Of a stretch of DNA of 64,000 bases, positions 33,001-45,000 are shown piece by piece (the first letter of the stretch is position 1; every line of letters begins with the position of its first letter). The notes below the pieces were generated by a model. It was not told where the DNA came from. It did not search any database and worked only from the letters and a program-made list of their open reading frames with translations. This stretch comes from Callaeas wilsoni (Eukaryota > Chordata > Aves > Passeriformes > Callaeidae): the NCBI GenBank assembly GCA_013398955.1, contig VWPU01018921.1, forward strand, positions 35,961 through 99,960, written 5' to 3'. Both the position numbers and the translations under genes were made by a program.

Positions 33001-36000
33001 TGCTTTTTAATTTTGTTTCCAGTTTTTCCTATTTCCATAGGTCACAGTAGCACGGGAAACTAAATATTGAAAAAAATATGAAGCACTTTTAAATGCTGGT
33101 GTGAGTTGATGCAGTGTAGCACATGAAACTGTGGCTTAGTGCTTTTCATTACCTCTAAGAGCTCAAACTTTCAGTGAGCTTTACCTAAATTTCATGACTT
33201 TTCAGGATGAAATCATTAGTTATCAAAAATGTGCCTAATAGCCAACTTTTTTTCCCAAGTAAATTCAGTGATCCTTCAACTTATTTGATTCTTTGACTTA
33301 TCAATGCAATACAATTTTCTCAAGTAATAGCCATGCAAGTTGACTTTTCTTTTTCATTTTTTTTCTTGGTTCATCCAAGCAGAAGTTGTAATATGCATGT
33401 ACAAATCCAGAAAAATCATAAGACACCTCACCCCCAATAAACAAGTAACTCTAATGCTGATCCAATGTGCATCATGAAAAGCTCTAAAATGTGCACAAGG
33501 GGAATGGATGTGAATGTGAGGTGGAAAAAGGAATTCAAAATGAAGTAAAGCGCAGCTATCGATAGTGTGTGTGATTAAGGGTTGAACCTTATCTTAATTA
33601 TAGACTCACAATCCAGAATTACTGCATTGTTTGGAAGTAATTATATCAATGAAGTGATTCAAGATGCAAACCAGTGATCAAAATCTTGCTGGTCAAGAGA
33701 GTGGCTGCTTAGATCCTGGTGTTGTCCAAAGAGGGAATTCAAATTCAGTACTGAAGTTGTGTGGTTGGTGGTATTTGGGCACTTTTAAGCTGAATACATT
33801 ACCAACGATCTTCCTTAGATTTCACAAAATTGTTATTTTCCTAAGAGGTATTTGTGCTTGTATTTCATCTCCTTACCTCTAAGTATTGTTAAAAAAAACC
33901 CCAGAATGCACATAGTAATTTTTCTGAGGAAAGCGTGTTATTTTGGGAAGACAAAAAACCCCAACCACAAAGCCCTTCTCTGGATATTGGCACAGATACT
34001 TTTCTCACCAAACCTGATTCTCTCTCCAAAAGTTGGAAAATCTCCCCTCTAAGTGGACAAAATTTTAATAGCACTGTGAAAGTTTTAGGAAGCTAATTAT
34101 GGATAATTGAAAGCAGGGAGTAGGAATGAGAATACTTAGGTGACCTTAATTCCAGCTGTCACTAATACACATAACTATAATGAAACACTCATGTCATTAC
34201 ATGCCTTTGAAATTGGTTGCACCAAGCATAAGCATGGTACCTTAAATCCTGACGTTATCCCATATATTAGTCCTCTTAATTTCTTTTATCCGAAGGACCA
34301 ATCTTTTTAGGAACTACTGTACACGGACAATTATTCCTCTTTTGCAGCTGTTGCCTCTGGGAACCATCCAGCTGAGCTCCTTATTTCAGTGCAGTCAGGT
34401 AGTGCTTACTCACCCTGTTAGCTTAAACCCCGTGAGGAGTTTGTGATGCCATTTGCAGCTGTTTGGGATCACGCAGCTCTTGCCCGCCGTGAGATGTGCT
34501 GTCTTTGCGTGTGTGTGGCTTCTGATGGGAAGGTTTGTGATCCTCTGGTTTGCAGGAGGCACGGGGACCACTGCACTTGCTCTCCTTCAGATCCATTTTC
34601 TTCACCTCGGGCAAGGACTGTGGCTGGAGGGCTGTTGTAGTAATTGGAATGTCTGTTTCCAAGGAGAGTGTAATGTCCACACCCTGGTTTGGAACAGTGC
34701 CACATTATTTTTTTTTGCTGTCCCAGTCAGTCCTTCTCCTTGTGCCCTCTCCCAACCCCTTAGCTGAAATCAGGGCAGTAAAAATGTCAGGTTCTCAAAG
34801 GAGCAGCTACTGGATTTGTATTGTAGTCAGCTCTAGGGGTCTCAGCATGTTGAGCTGTAAACTGGGGAGAGTCACTAAATCAAGTGGTACGTTGCAATTC
34901 ATATTTATGGTAAAAAAGCTTTAAAAATTACTAATAATAGGCTTCACATCCTAAGTAGCTAGTGAAGTAAGAGGAAGAATGTAGTATGAGGATAGCTGTT
35001 GAAGGACTAAATTGGCAGCAGGCAAAAAAGCAATACTGTTGAGCAACAAGAAGCTTTGTGCTCCCAAGCCTACTGAATGCTTTTGAACATCCCATGCAAG
35101 TAATTTAGTACATTCAGCAAATATTCCAGAGGATAGTTCTGTCAAACCAGATTCAAGATAACTTTTTGATAAACCTTGCGACCCAGTGTGAGGTGGCAGA
35201 GCAGTGTGTGGTGAGAGAAAGCAAGGGCTTGACACAGCCAGCCTTGCTGGGTCACTTCCAGACACAGCCACACAACTGAGCAAGCCCAGCTCATGTCAGT
35301 TCCATACTACCCTGGAGTGATGGGAGCCCTGTCGTGACCTATTTCCAGAGCTTGGGTGTTTCTTGGGTCCCAGGAAGGAAGGACATGCTGTGTGACTCTG
35401 AAATCACAAAGATTTCAGTAGGTTGCTCACAGGCCTTAGAAGGTTGAGCGTGGTGCGACACAAGAAAAAGAGTATGATGATGAGATCTGGAGTTACTGGA
35501 GACAGAACAGGAAAAGAAGTCTTGTTCATCAAAATATAAAACAACTTTTGGCTACAAGGAACACGGAGGAATTTCCTTTTTGTCTGGGTGTGTACAGGTG
35601 GGAATATTTTGCCCTCTTACTGCATCTTTGGTGCTAGCCACTATTATTTACTGTATTGGATGGACCAGCACTCAGGAATAAAGTCCAGTTTGTCTAAGAA
35701 AATTGTTCTGCATTTAGAGAAGTTTAGTAAAAAGTATAGAGAATATGAAATTAAACTGAGGAAATAAGAAATGTCATTAAGCCAAGCCAGCCAGCAAACA
35801 TTAGTTTAAAGAAAATCTTGTTTGGAAAATGCTAAAATAAAGGCTGTCAGGAAAATGCTTCTCACTTGAAAGGAGCAGGACTTGGCACTTGGTTCAGAAA
35901 GCTCATAGACCTTGCCTGCAGCAACAGCTGTCACAGTTGAGCTGTTGCTAGACAAGGGCCAGGAAAGACAGTGAGATGCACTGAAACAGTGGCAAATTTA

Positions 36001-39000
36001 AGGGATCTGGTCATGACAGTGTCGCTTTTGAGGGGCTGTAATCAAAGCAAAACATTTAAAATGAGTGTAAATGCTTCTCCCAAGCAGGACCAGGTCACAC
36101 CTGGTCACTGGACAAAGTTCTAGTTGCTTTTGTTCCCAGGGTTGCGACTCAAGCTGAAAAGAAAGCCATAGGCAGGCTGGAGAGAAGTGTTTTCTGTTTG
36201 GTGTGTGAAAGGCTTCACCAAAAGATGAACAGTAAAAATACGAGGCAGAACATTAATCTCTGAAAGTTATTATCTGAAGGCATCTTCCTACATACTCTCC
36301 TCTTATATAAACTCTATATGAATATAAATATTGCTCTTAATAATTCAGGTTACCAAAACCATAGCTGAAGGAAAGAAGAGATTTGGGTCATATTTGCCAA
36401 ATGAATTCATCAGCAGGTGAGTGGTGGGCCACAGTGCAGAGGTTTGGCTAGCTTTTCTTTCATGATAAGACACAGTAGATTACCAAAGTAAAAAATGTTA
36501 GCTCACATTTGAAGGTGTTAAAGGCCCTGCAAGGTTCACTGAAAACAAAGCCACTCTTCGGTTATTTTTTTGTCTGTGGGTGATGTAGTGCTAAGGCAAC
36601 CCTTAAGGGTGGGAAAGTTAGTGACAGTGTGTAATGGGATAAGTGTCTACTTTCTCATTCAGATATGAAAGTGTGAAAGAGAATGGAAGTAACACAAATT
36701 TGGTATCATTTTAAATCATATGCTTCGTGTTCTCCCCATGAAAATAACTAACATGGATTGAATGTTCTGAAAACAGTATCTACTGCTGACAGTTTAGTTG
36801 CATTTAGACTCCATAGAGTCTTTTTGTAAAAAGCTGTGTGTAGTTGAGTTTTGTGAGACACCACTGGATATCTTTGTCTCTGCTGCAGCACATGGTGTTC
36901 CTAATCAGACTGTATGGAACATCTTGGAAGTGGTCCAGGCTGAGGAGAAAAGGAGAAAGCCAAACATGTTGGGAGTACAAAAAACACAATCACATGAGCT
37001 GCTTAGACTGTTGTGCCGGTTTGGACACAAATCCGGGAGGAAAGAACCCGAGAGGGGCGTCTCTCTCTCTCTCTCTCTCCTGCCTGCCAGGCAAGCAGGC
37101 CCCGGCAGCCCCTCCCCCATGGGTTCGGGAAAATAATTTCGCGAGTGAAAGTGAAAAAAACTATTTATTTAACAAAACAGCGTCCCCTGCTGTCACGGGA
37201 AAAAAAAAGGATATTGATGCCCCCTCCCCTGTCCCCTAAAAGAGGACTATGGATTTTAGAGTTCTTTCTGTAGGTAAACCCTGCAGTCCTGAGCTGGGCC
37301 GGGCCGGCCAGGCAGGGTCCGACGATCCCCCTTGGAGGGTCCCGCTGAGCAGGTCCGGAGATGACAGCCGGTCTCAGATGAAAAGCAAGCCAAAAACAGT
37401 CCAAAAAGGAAAAGAAGCTGCTGAGGCAGATCACAGTCCTTTCTCCGCTGAAAGCCGAAGAGACTAGAGAGCAAAAAGCCTCCAACCAACCAAATGTTGT
37501 CAGAATCGGGAGAGAAAAGAATGCAAAACATTCTAGTTGCAAGGTCAAGCTGGCCGCTTTGAAGAGTTCTCTCGGCTTCTCTCTCCCCCCTTTGCAATTT
37601 AAAGGTACACTAGAAATCAAGCAGGCGATGGGGAATACAGTATGGTCATAGAATCACCCCAAGACAACTGTAACAAAGATACACAAGAGAATGGGTGATA
37701 GAAGTAAGGATCCCTGTATCTACTGCAGAAATGCAGGTGGAAAGTGTAACAAAACCACTTGACATCTGAGAGAGAAAGGTGTCTTGAAAACACAACTGTC
37801 AGGAGCAGACAAAAGATTTGGGAATGTCAAATGGACATAATCCTCTCCTGCAAGGGATTGTGAATTCTTGCCCTCTTCAGTCCCAAGCTGAAAGTCACTC
37901 TGCTTTCACTTTACTTGTTAGCAATGTAGCAGCTTGAGGTGTATTTCAGCCCAGCTCAAGGCTCTCTTTTGATTGCAAAGCACTCTGCAAAGAAGTCCCT
38001 GTCCCAAAAGTCTCAAAAGTTCTCAGAGACAATGCAGCCGAAAATCGCACATGCCACTGCATGCCACAAAGCTTGCAGTGTTGCTCAGCCACATGCTTCT
38101 GCTTACACAATCACTGGTGAAGCAGTTAACACTGCAACAGAAACGATAAGCAAATGTTATCATTAAAAAAAGCAAAGCAAAAACCCCCCCTTTTCGTCTA
38201 AGGGCAACTACTTCCAATAACCAGGGGAGGTTGCAGTGGAACAGGACGCAGACTTTTAGGAAATCAAACTATTTTTAACTGGACACATCATAAAATGCAG
38301 TGGTAATCTGGCAATCTGCTAAGTGAGAGGATAAAATGCATTCTGCATATCTACAGTAGCTTGTTGCAGTTGAGACGTCTTTTTCCGCAGAATTTTGTCT
38401 GTTCCAAATGCCAAACTAATTGCAGATAACTGCCAGTAAGAGCAAGGTAAAACATCAGCTCAATGCATGACCATTAAAAATGTTTCTTTTTTTTCCTTAC
38501 TAATGTATGCTTAAAATCACCTTAAAATAATAAATTGTGCAGTTTTCATCTTGAAATTATTCTGCTTCAATTTCCCTGTGTAATGCCATGAAGCTTCATC
38601 TTATGACAGCCAAGGCTGGAAAAGTGTGGGGAGGGTTGTGTTCCTTGGGAGGAATCACCCCCAGATTTCATGCTTACAGGCTTGCTTCTGTATCTGAAAG
38701 ATTTCAATGTACTAGTAGTTTGAGAACCATTATTCTTTTCTTTCCTTTGGAAGAAAGAACATCTCGAGACTTGGCTAAAATAGACTGCCTTTAAAGGCTA
38801 GAAACTAAGAAAGAAGACAGCTTACACGATGTTGTAAAGCATTTCTATGCAGTTTTTCCTGTAATGCATTTGATGTTTACAGGATATGTTCAATTTACTG
38901 GGTCTTGTTGGTAGGAGGAGTTGCTGCATAACTCACTAGTGACTCTGCTATTTCTCAATCTTTCAGTGATCCTGAGCCATTCCTGGCAGAATTTCTTGCC

Positions 39001-42000
39001 ATGTTATATCACACTGTGCTGTCTCAGACCGATCATGTAATCTTGAGATGACATCTTGACAGGATGTGGTTAAGCAGGAACCAGTAAAGATGTTATTTGG
39101 GGATCGATTCCTTAGGAGTCCTAGATTTCCAGTTTCTGATGAGAATTGCTTGAAGATTGTCCAAGCACATGGAAAATCACAAGGATGATAAGGGAACATG
39201 ACAATCGAATAATAACTTGAAATTACTGGTGGCTTTGCTATAGATTTCTATAAGACCAAGGGTAAATGCTGTGTTGGAAAAGACCCCTACAAGAGAGGCT
39301 GAGTGCACTGCAGAGCACAGCATGCTGTATCCCTTCTGTGGGCAGTCTTTAGGAAGCTGTGCTTTGGAAGACTGCAGCAGTGTGTTCCAAGGATGTTTAT
39401 GTATTTCTCATTACGCCTGGGAGTGGACAAGAGAGCACTGCAGTGGCACACTGATGTAGCCATAGGACATTTAGAAAAATCAGCTTGCCTTTTTATGATG
39501 TGCCTTAGGCCAAATGGGGAATGGTTAGAAAAGATCTGTTATGTTATCTAGAGGCTGGGCTGTGTTATGTTTCTTGGCTCTGTAAGCTGTGAGTCTGTAA
39601 CTGAATGCTGTTTTCTGAATGCTCCTTCCAGCAATATGTCCACTTCCCTCCTTTTTTGTTGTTATCTTATATTTTTCTTTTTTCAACAGATCGACAAGAC
39701 ATTTTACAATTCCATTTTAAGGAAAAAATACATCCGTTCACGCTTAATCAGAGTGAGGTATGTGAGATTATAATAAATGCACGCAGCTGAGATAAAATTA
39801 AATGTACACTAAGCCCAGCTAGATCTGATTCAGTAAAATGTATTGTGTGTAAAACCAGAGCATAATCCCTAACTGAGCATAATCTGGTTCTGAACCTTGC
39901 TCTCCTTTGGATCTTAATGCAGAAGATACCGTTGAGTCAGTCCAAATTCCAACACGTTTGTGTTCAGATCTTGAGCAAGCTTTAGTTAATAAAGCAGAGA
40001 TAACTAAAGCTATCTAAAATCAAAGAGGATTTTCAAAACGATTTCTTACACTGTAATGCAGATGTCATTTCTAGCATTGCTATTGCACTGGGCTTGTCAA
40101 GTAAAACTAGGCTGTGCTGGCTCAGAAAGTCCCACTTATCATTGTGGCTCTAAGAATGGGCATAAATAGGTGCCCAGAGAACAGTAGCAGCACAACATAA
40201 CTGATGGCAGTGATAACTGCTTCTTGGTATGCTCCCTGCCTGCAGGTATTTACCGCTTGGGAGTTCTTGAAGTGGTTGTCGTTTGTTTAGCAGCCCTTGG
40301 TGTCATTATTTCCCAAGGACTTGTCTACTGTCTCCTGGACTCTTGAAATCCGTGCACCTTGGTCCTTTAAGAAGGAGATATTTGTGAAGAACCACCTTCT
40401 TCGGATCATTCAATGACCCCTAGTTCTTATGCTGGAAGAGGTGACAAAAAGTTGATCACCACCCCTCCTCTTCATGCAATTACTGATACTGGACACTCCC
40501 ATCATATCCCTTTTCTCTCTTGTATTCAATAAGATCCACTCTTTTTTTTTTTTTCAATTGGAAATCACAGTCTACTCAGCCATTCTTTGCAGAAACTGTT
40601 TCTTATCATCCTGTTCCATATATCTTTCAGGTCTGCTGTTCCTGCTTTTTGAGATGAAAGGGTCAGACCCATAGTTGAGATTATCATTGAACAAAGTGGA
40701 GCTTTCCTTTCTCTTTTACTCTCTGTTCAACTGCCAATAATACATAATGTTTGATTTGATTTTTTTTAACAACTATTAAGTGCTGAAAATGATCTTTTTA
40801 CATTACTGTCTATTGTAGTATTAAGGTCTTGTTCTTGAGTGACAGTACCTGTCACTTTTGCAAATAAATCCTGAATGTCTTCATAATCATACACTAAAGC
40901 TGCAAGACTGAGATCTAAAGATCTAATCCTTGTGAATGTGTTTCTCCTTGTTCTTACACGGTTTGTGACATCCTGCATCTTCCTCTACCTTAGCTTAATC
41001 CCCAGTTACAGACAAGTCATTATTTGAATGTAGCTTTAAGGATATTTTTTGATACTGACTAGAGTGTTGCAAGCATAGGCAGGGTGATTTAGGGATCTGA
41101 GAGGCCAATATGCAGGGATAAGTAGTATTTTTCATTACTTTGTGTTCCCAAGGACAGACTGAGGTACTTGTGATGTTTGCTGTGTTGGATGCAAGATTTG
41201 TATGCGCCAAAGCTTGTTTGCTTTTTCAGATATACACTCTTTCTGCCTCTTCAAGGGCTCAGACTGCAAGTTCATTTGAGCAGGGTCATGGTTGTGAATT
41301 TACTTGGAAAGGACTGTGCGTATCTTTAGGCTCAGTATAAGCAATGCATTAATAACAATGCCTACTGCTCACTGAGAAAGACAATACTAATCTTGACTCG
41401 GTGTCCTTGGCTCTGGATCTATGCTATATAATAAGTGAATCAAGGTGGGCAGTACTTACCTGAGGGTTTCGAGAGGTGTGGTGTGCTTGCAAGAGCTGAT
41501 ACGGTAATTCCAGTGTGGCATAGCACAGGAAGAGGAGTGAGGGGAGAGGTGAGGGAACACCTCAGAAATGCAGAGCAACACCCACAGTTGGATCAGATAA
41601 TAACTGGAAAATAAACGAAGTGGCAATCACACTGAAGTTGTAACAAATGGAAAAAACAGTCTGTTGAAAAGTTCACATATGACTATTCAGTCTTAATTAT
41701 GAGATCCTAGAGGCAAGGAGTGTGTCTTTCTGCTCATCTACAAACCACTTGGCGTAACTTGGTGTGCTTAAAACACACGGCCTTTTCTTTCCCTTCACTG
41801 GTGATATCAGGAACGTCAGTTTCAATTTGGTATGTGTTCCTTTCAAAGATTAAAGCCTGATTGCATGAGTTGTGTATAAGCTGCCTGTCATCTATTTTTC
41901 CTTTATGTAATTACAAATTTCCAAGATAGTGAGATATAACTTGGAGATCTTCTTTTTTCCTTTCCTATTTAAAGACAGAGCAACCTGCTTTTAGCTCTCC

Positions 42001-45000
42001 CCCTGTATGAAGTAACTGTGATTTCATCTGTTGTGGCTTATGTCTCATTTCTTCTTGGTTCAGGTGGGAGGAGGCACAAGAGAGAAGGTTCCCAGTGCAA
42101 GCCCTTACCTTTCCTTTGTGATGACCAGGGATAAGCCATCTGCAAGCACAGAGCAAGATTTACTATGCCAGATTAGTCAGTTTGATGTTTGTAGTCTATC
42201 ATTCCATCTCTTGCTTTATCTGATGCTTTAAGGAAAAAGAAATACTATTACCAGGTGAATTCAACCTGTTACAAGATTTTTATCCCTTTTCCTTCCTGTG
42301 ATCTTACATTAAAACTGTGGAACTGTGTGTCTCAATGTGTGTGCTGCTTGCACTTTTCAATGAGAGGCCTCTTTTGTGATCATCTCTTTGACTTTAATAA
42401 ATAAATTTTGGGTATGCTGCCAAGTTTCATTTATTGTTGCACAACCATGAGGTTATTAGGAACATTCTCCAAGAAGTTGCTGTGGTGGAATTAGGTTATG
42501 TGGTCTCTCCCTTTGGCTCAATTACCTTTTTGAGGATGATTGTAAATTTTTATTCTGTGTATGTACAGGGCCATGGAAAGGCCTGTGTAGATACCATTAA
42601 TCATATACCTCGCATTTCTGAAGTGCTGTTTATCCAGCTTTTCGTTGCAATCAGATCAGTTCATTCCTTCCTCTCTTGTGTCTCAGGCATGTAGTCAGTG
42701 ACTGCTTTTTAGATTCCATTATAAAATTGGTCTGGCCATTTGTTCACAGAAAGCATCATGCCTTCTTCTAGCCTATGATGCATTTGACCATTCAGCATTT
42801 GCTTGGATTTCTTTTGCAAATTTCTTCTCTCAAAAGTGCACAAATGTCTGAAAACCTATCTAATCTTTTATGTTACACTGCCACTGCTAGAGGAGCTAAG
42901 ATAAAAGCTAAGAAATGCAGAAATGGGCTGAAGGTAACCACACTCTTTCATTGGTTTGTAGCCCAGATACTGATGGTGTGATGGCAGAGGCTTTGCTCAC
43001 ATTCTGGTTCTCCTCTACGGATTCTAGAGAAGCATTGCGGGAAAGAGTTGGAAAAATCTTACGGAGGGGCCTGAAAAAATACACAGGGCCTCTGCGAATA
43101 AATGTCAGATCTTCTACCATCTCAAGTAAGTATATTATGTTTCTTTTAAAAGTAGTTATTTCCATTTTCTGATTGATGGGACTTGATTTTTCCCTTTTGA
43201 TGATAGATTTTGATGTTACTGTGTCTGAATGACAGTCTTTCCTGCTCCATAATTTAGAACAAAATCAGCGGCAAACCTCCCTAAGTCTTTAAAAAATCTT
43301 AAATATGGATAGGTGGGAGCAGTTGCTTTGTGGTTTTGCAGTACAGCCTCAGCCTTCCTCCAAACTGCATTACCAACTTTATGTTACTGTCATGGACCCT
43401 GAAAGTGCAGGAAGCATACTTGGATGATAAGGGGAAAGAACCAACACACTGAAAAAATAATATTTGGTGGGAGGATCAAAATCCTTGCAAATTCCCCAAA
43501 TAAAAGGGAAAGAAAGGGATAACATTCTTATCTACATGGCTTCTCAGCTGGGGATTCTATCCCCTTCTTTGCAAAGCAGACCTGAATCTGCGGGATATGA
43601 AAATTAACTGCACTATCTTCTACACTTCAGTTCTCACACAGAATTTTTGTGCAGGCTTAGATTCTTGTCTCTGTCTTGGTTTCAGTTATATATAGTCAGC
43701 AATTTTTCTGTGTGGCAGACTTTTCAAGAATGAGTTGCTGGTTGACAGGCAGGGACAGATACTTGCTCCATTTGTTTTTGCAGACCTGCTTACTCCTAAG
43801 TGCAAGGGTGGCAGTACAGCATAGGGTGGGTACTTGCTGCAGCTATTCCACACTAGACTACTTGAACCAGCAGAAACCTGCAGAGGTTAGACAGCTGTAT
43901 TTAGAGAACAAGAAACCTGGGCCAGATTCCATGCTGGATGGATCCAGACTTCCTCCCACTCAGAAATGAGCAGGAGCAACTTCTTGTTCCTTCTCTTGGT
44001 GCTTGAACTGGGCACATATTTGCATTGTGGTAATGCAATGAAACTCAAATATGAGCTGTCACACCCCCATTGTTTCTTGACGGGCCAACAGCCTTCCCCT
44101 TTGGAATGGCTCAGGATGATAGGTAATATCCCTCTGGGCAAATAATCACCATTTCCCTGCAGTGTTGTTTACATGCTAGTAGTTCCTGTTCAACAAAGTG
44201 CACACGTAAATTCTCCCAGGTAAAAATAGTGTGTGGGCATCAGAGAGATTCAAAGAGTTTTGGTTTTTGTTTGGACAATTGGGTCCTGGGTTAGTGAATT
44301 TTGAATCTTCACTTTAATTTCATGCTTTACATAAAGGATAAAATTGGAAAGAGTACAAAAATTATTGTTAAAAAAGGACTGTGATCTTATCAAGTTATCT
44401 AATTAGCTGCTTTTATTCAGTCTGGTAAATGTAGGAAGTGACTCAAAACTGTTTTAGTTGACCTTGAACTGCACCAGGATTGTTACAGTAATGCACTAAT
44501 AGCTACTTAAAAGTATGTGCCAATACAATCGAATTGCAATGTTTTCATTAAATAGTCTCACTAAGAGATGGCATCTGTGTTACTTTATCGAGGTTGTGTG
44601 ACAAACTTTGTGTTGCTTTTCTTGGCTCTCCCAGCCTAACCACTGACTACATAGGTCAGCTACTCATTACAGGACCAGTATTGTGCAAGTGCTACGAGTG
44701 ACACAAAGGAACACAAACAATACCTTGGCATTTCTAAGAGACAACAATAAAAGGTTGTCCAAAAATTTTTTTTTTGATCTTTCTTTGCTAATAGGATTTC
44801 AGTAGTGGTATGAAGCTTAGGCAAGCTCTTGAATGGTGTTGCCATTTCAGGTCGACTCGAGAGAAGAGTAGGGAATGGAGTGCTCCTGTGCTTTTTGAGG
44901 AGACGCTGGTCTCAATTTATAAAACTTGTCTTATTCCTTACACCAGGGAGAAGTGACAATTTTCAAAAGGTCCTAGACATCCCGAAAAGAATCTAGGTTC

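Larger units (their letters stand above)
26627..39689 (+). other. TMPRSS11F-like: Gene B third intron (13 kb)
   Basis: Holds a minus-strand SINE (26895-27037), a candidate alternative SEA exon (36349-36416) and a minus-strand LTR (37009-37675). The rest is unannotated; open frames at 29040-29435 (minus) and 29677-30207 (plus) show no recognisable domain. Confidence 0.75.

Noticed and set aside
37165..37620. Overlapping open frames on both strands around 37 kb
   Set aside because: They lie within the LTR and reflect its GC-rich sequence, not a gene.
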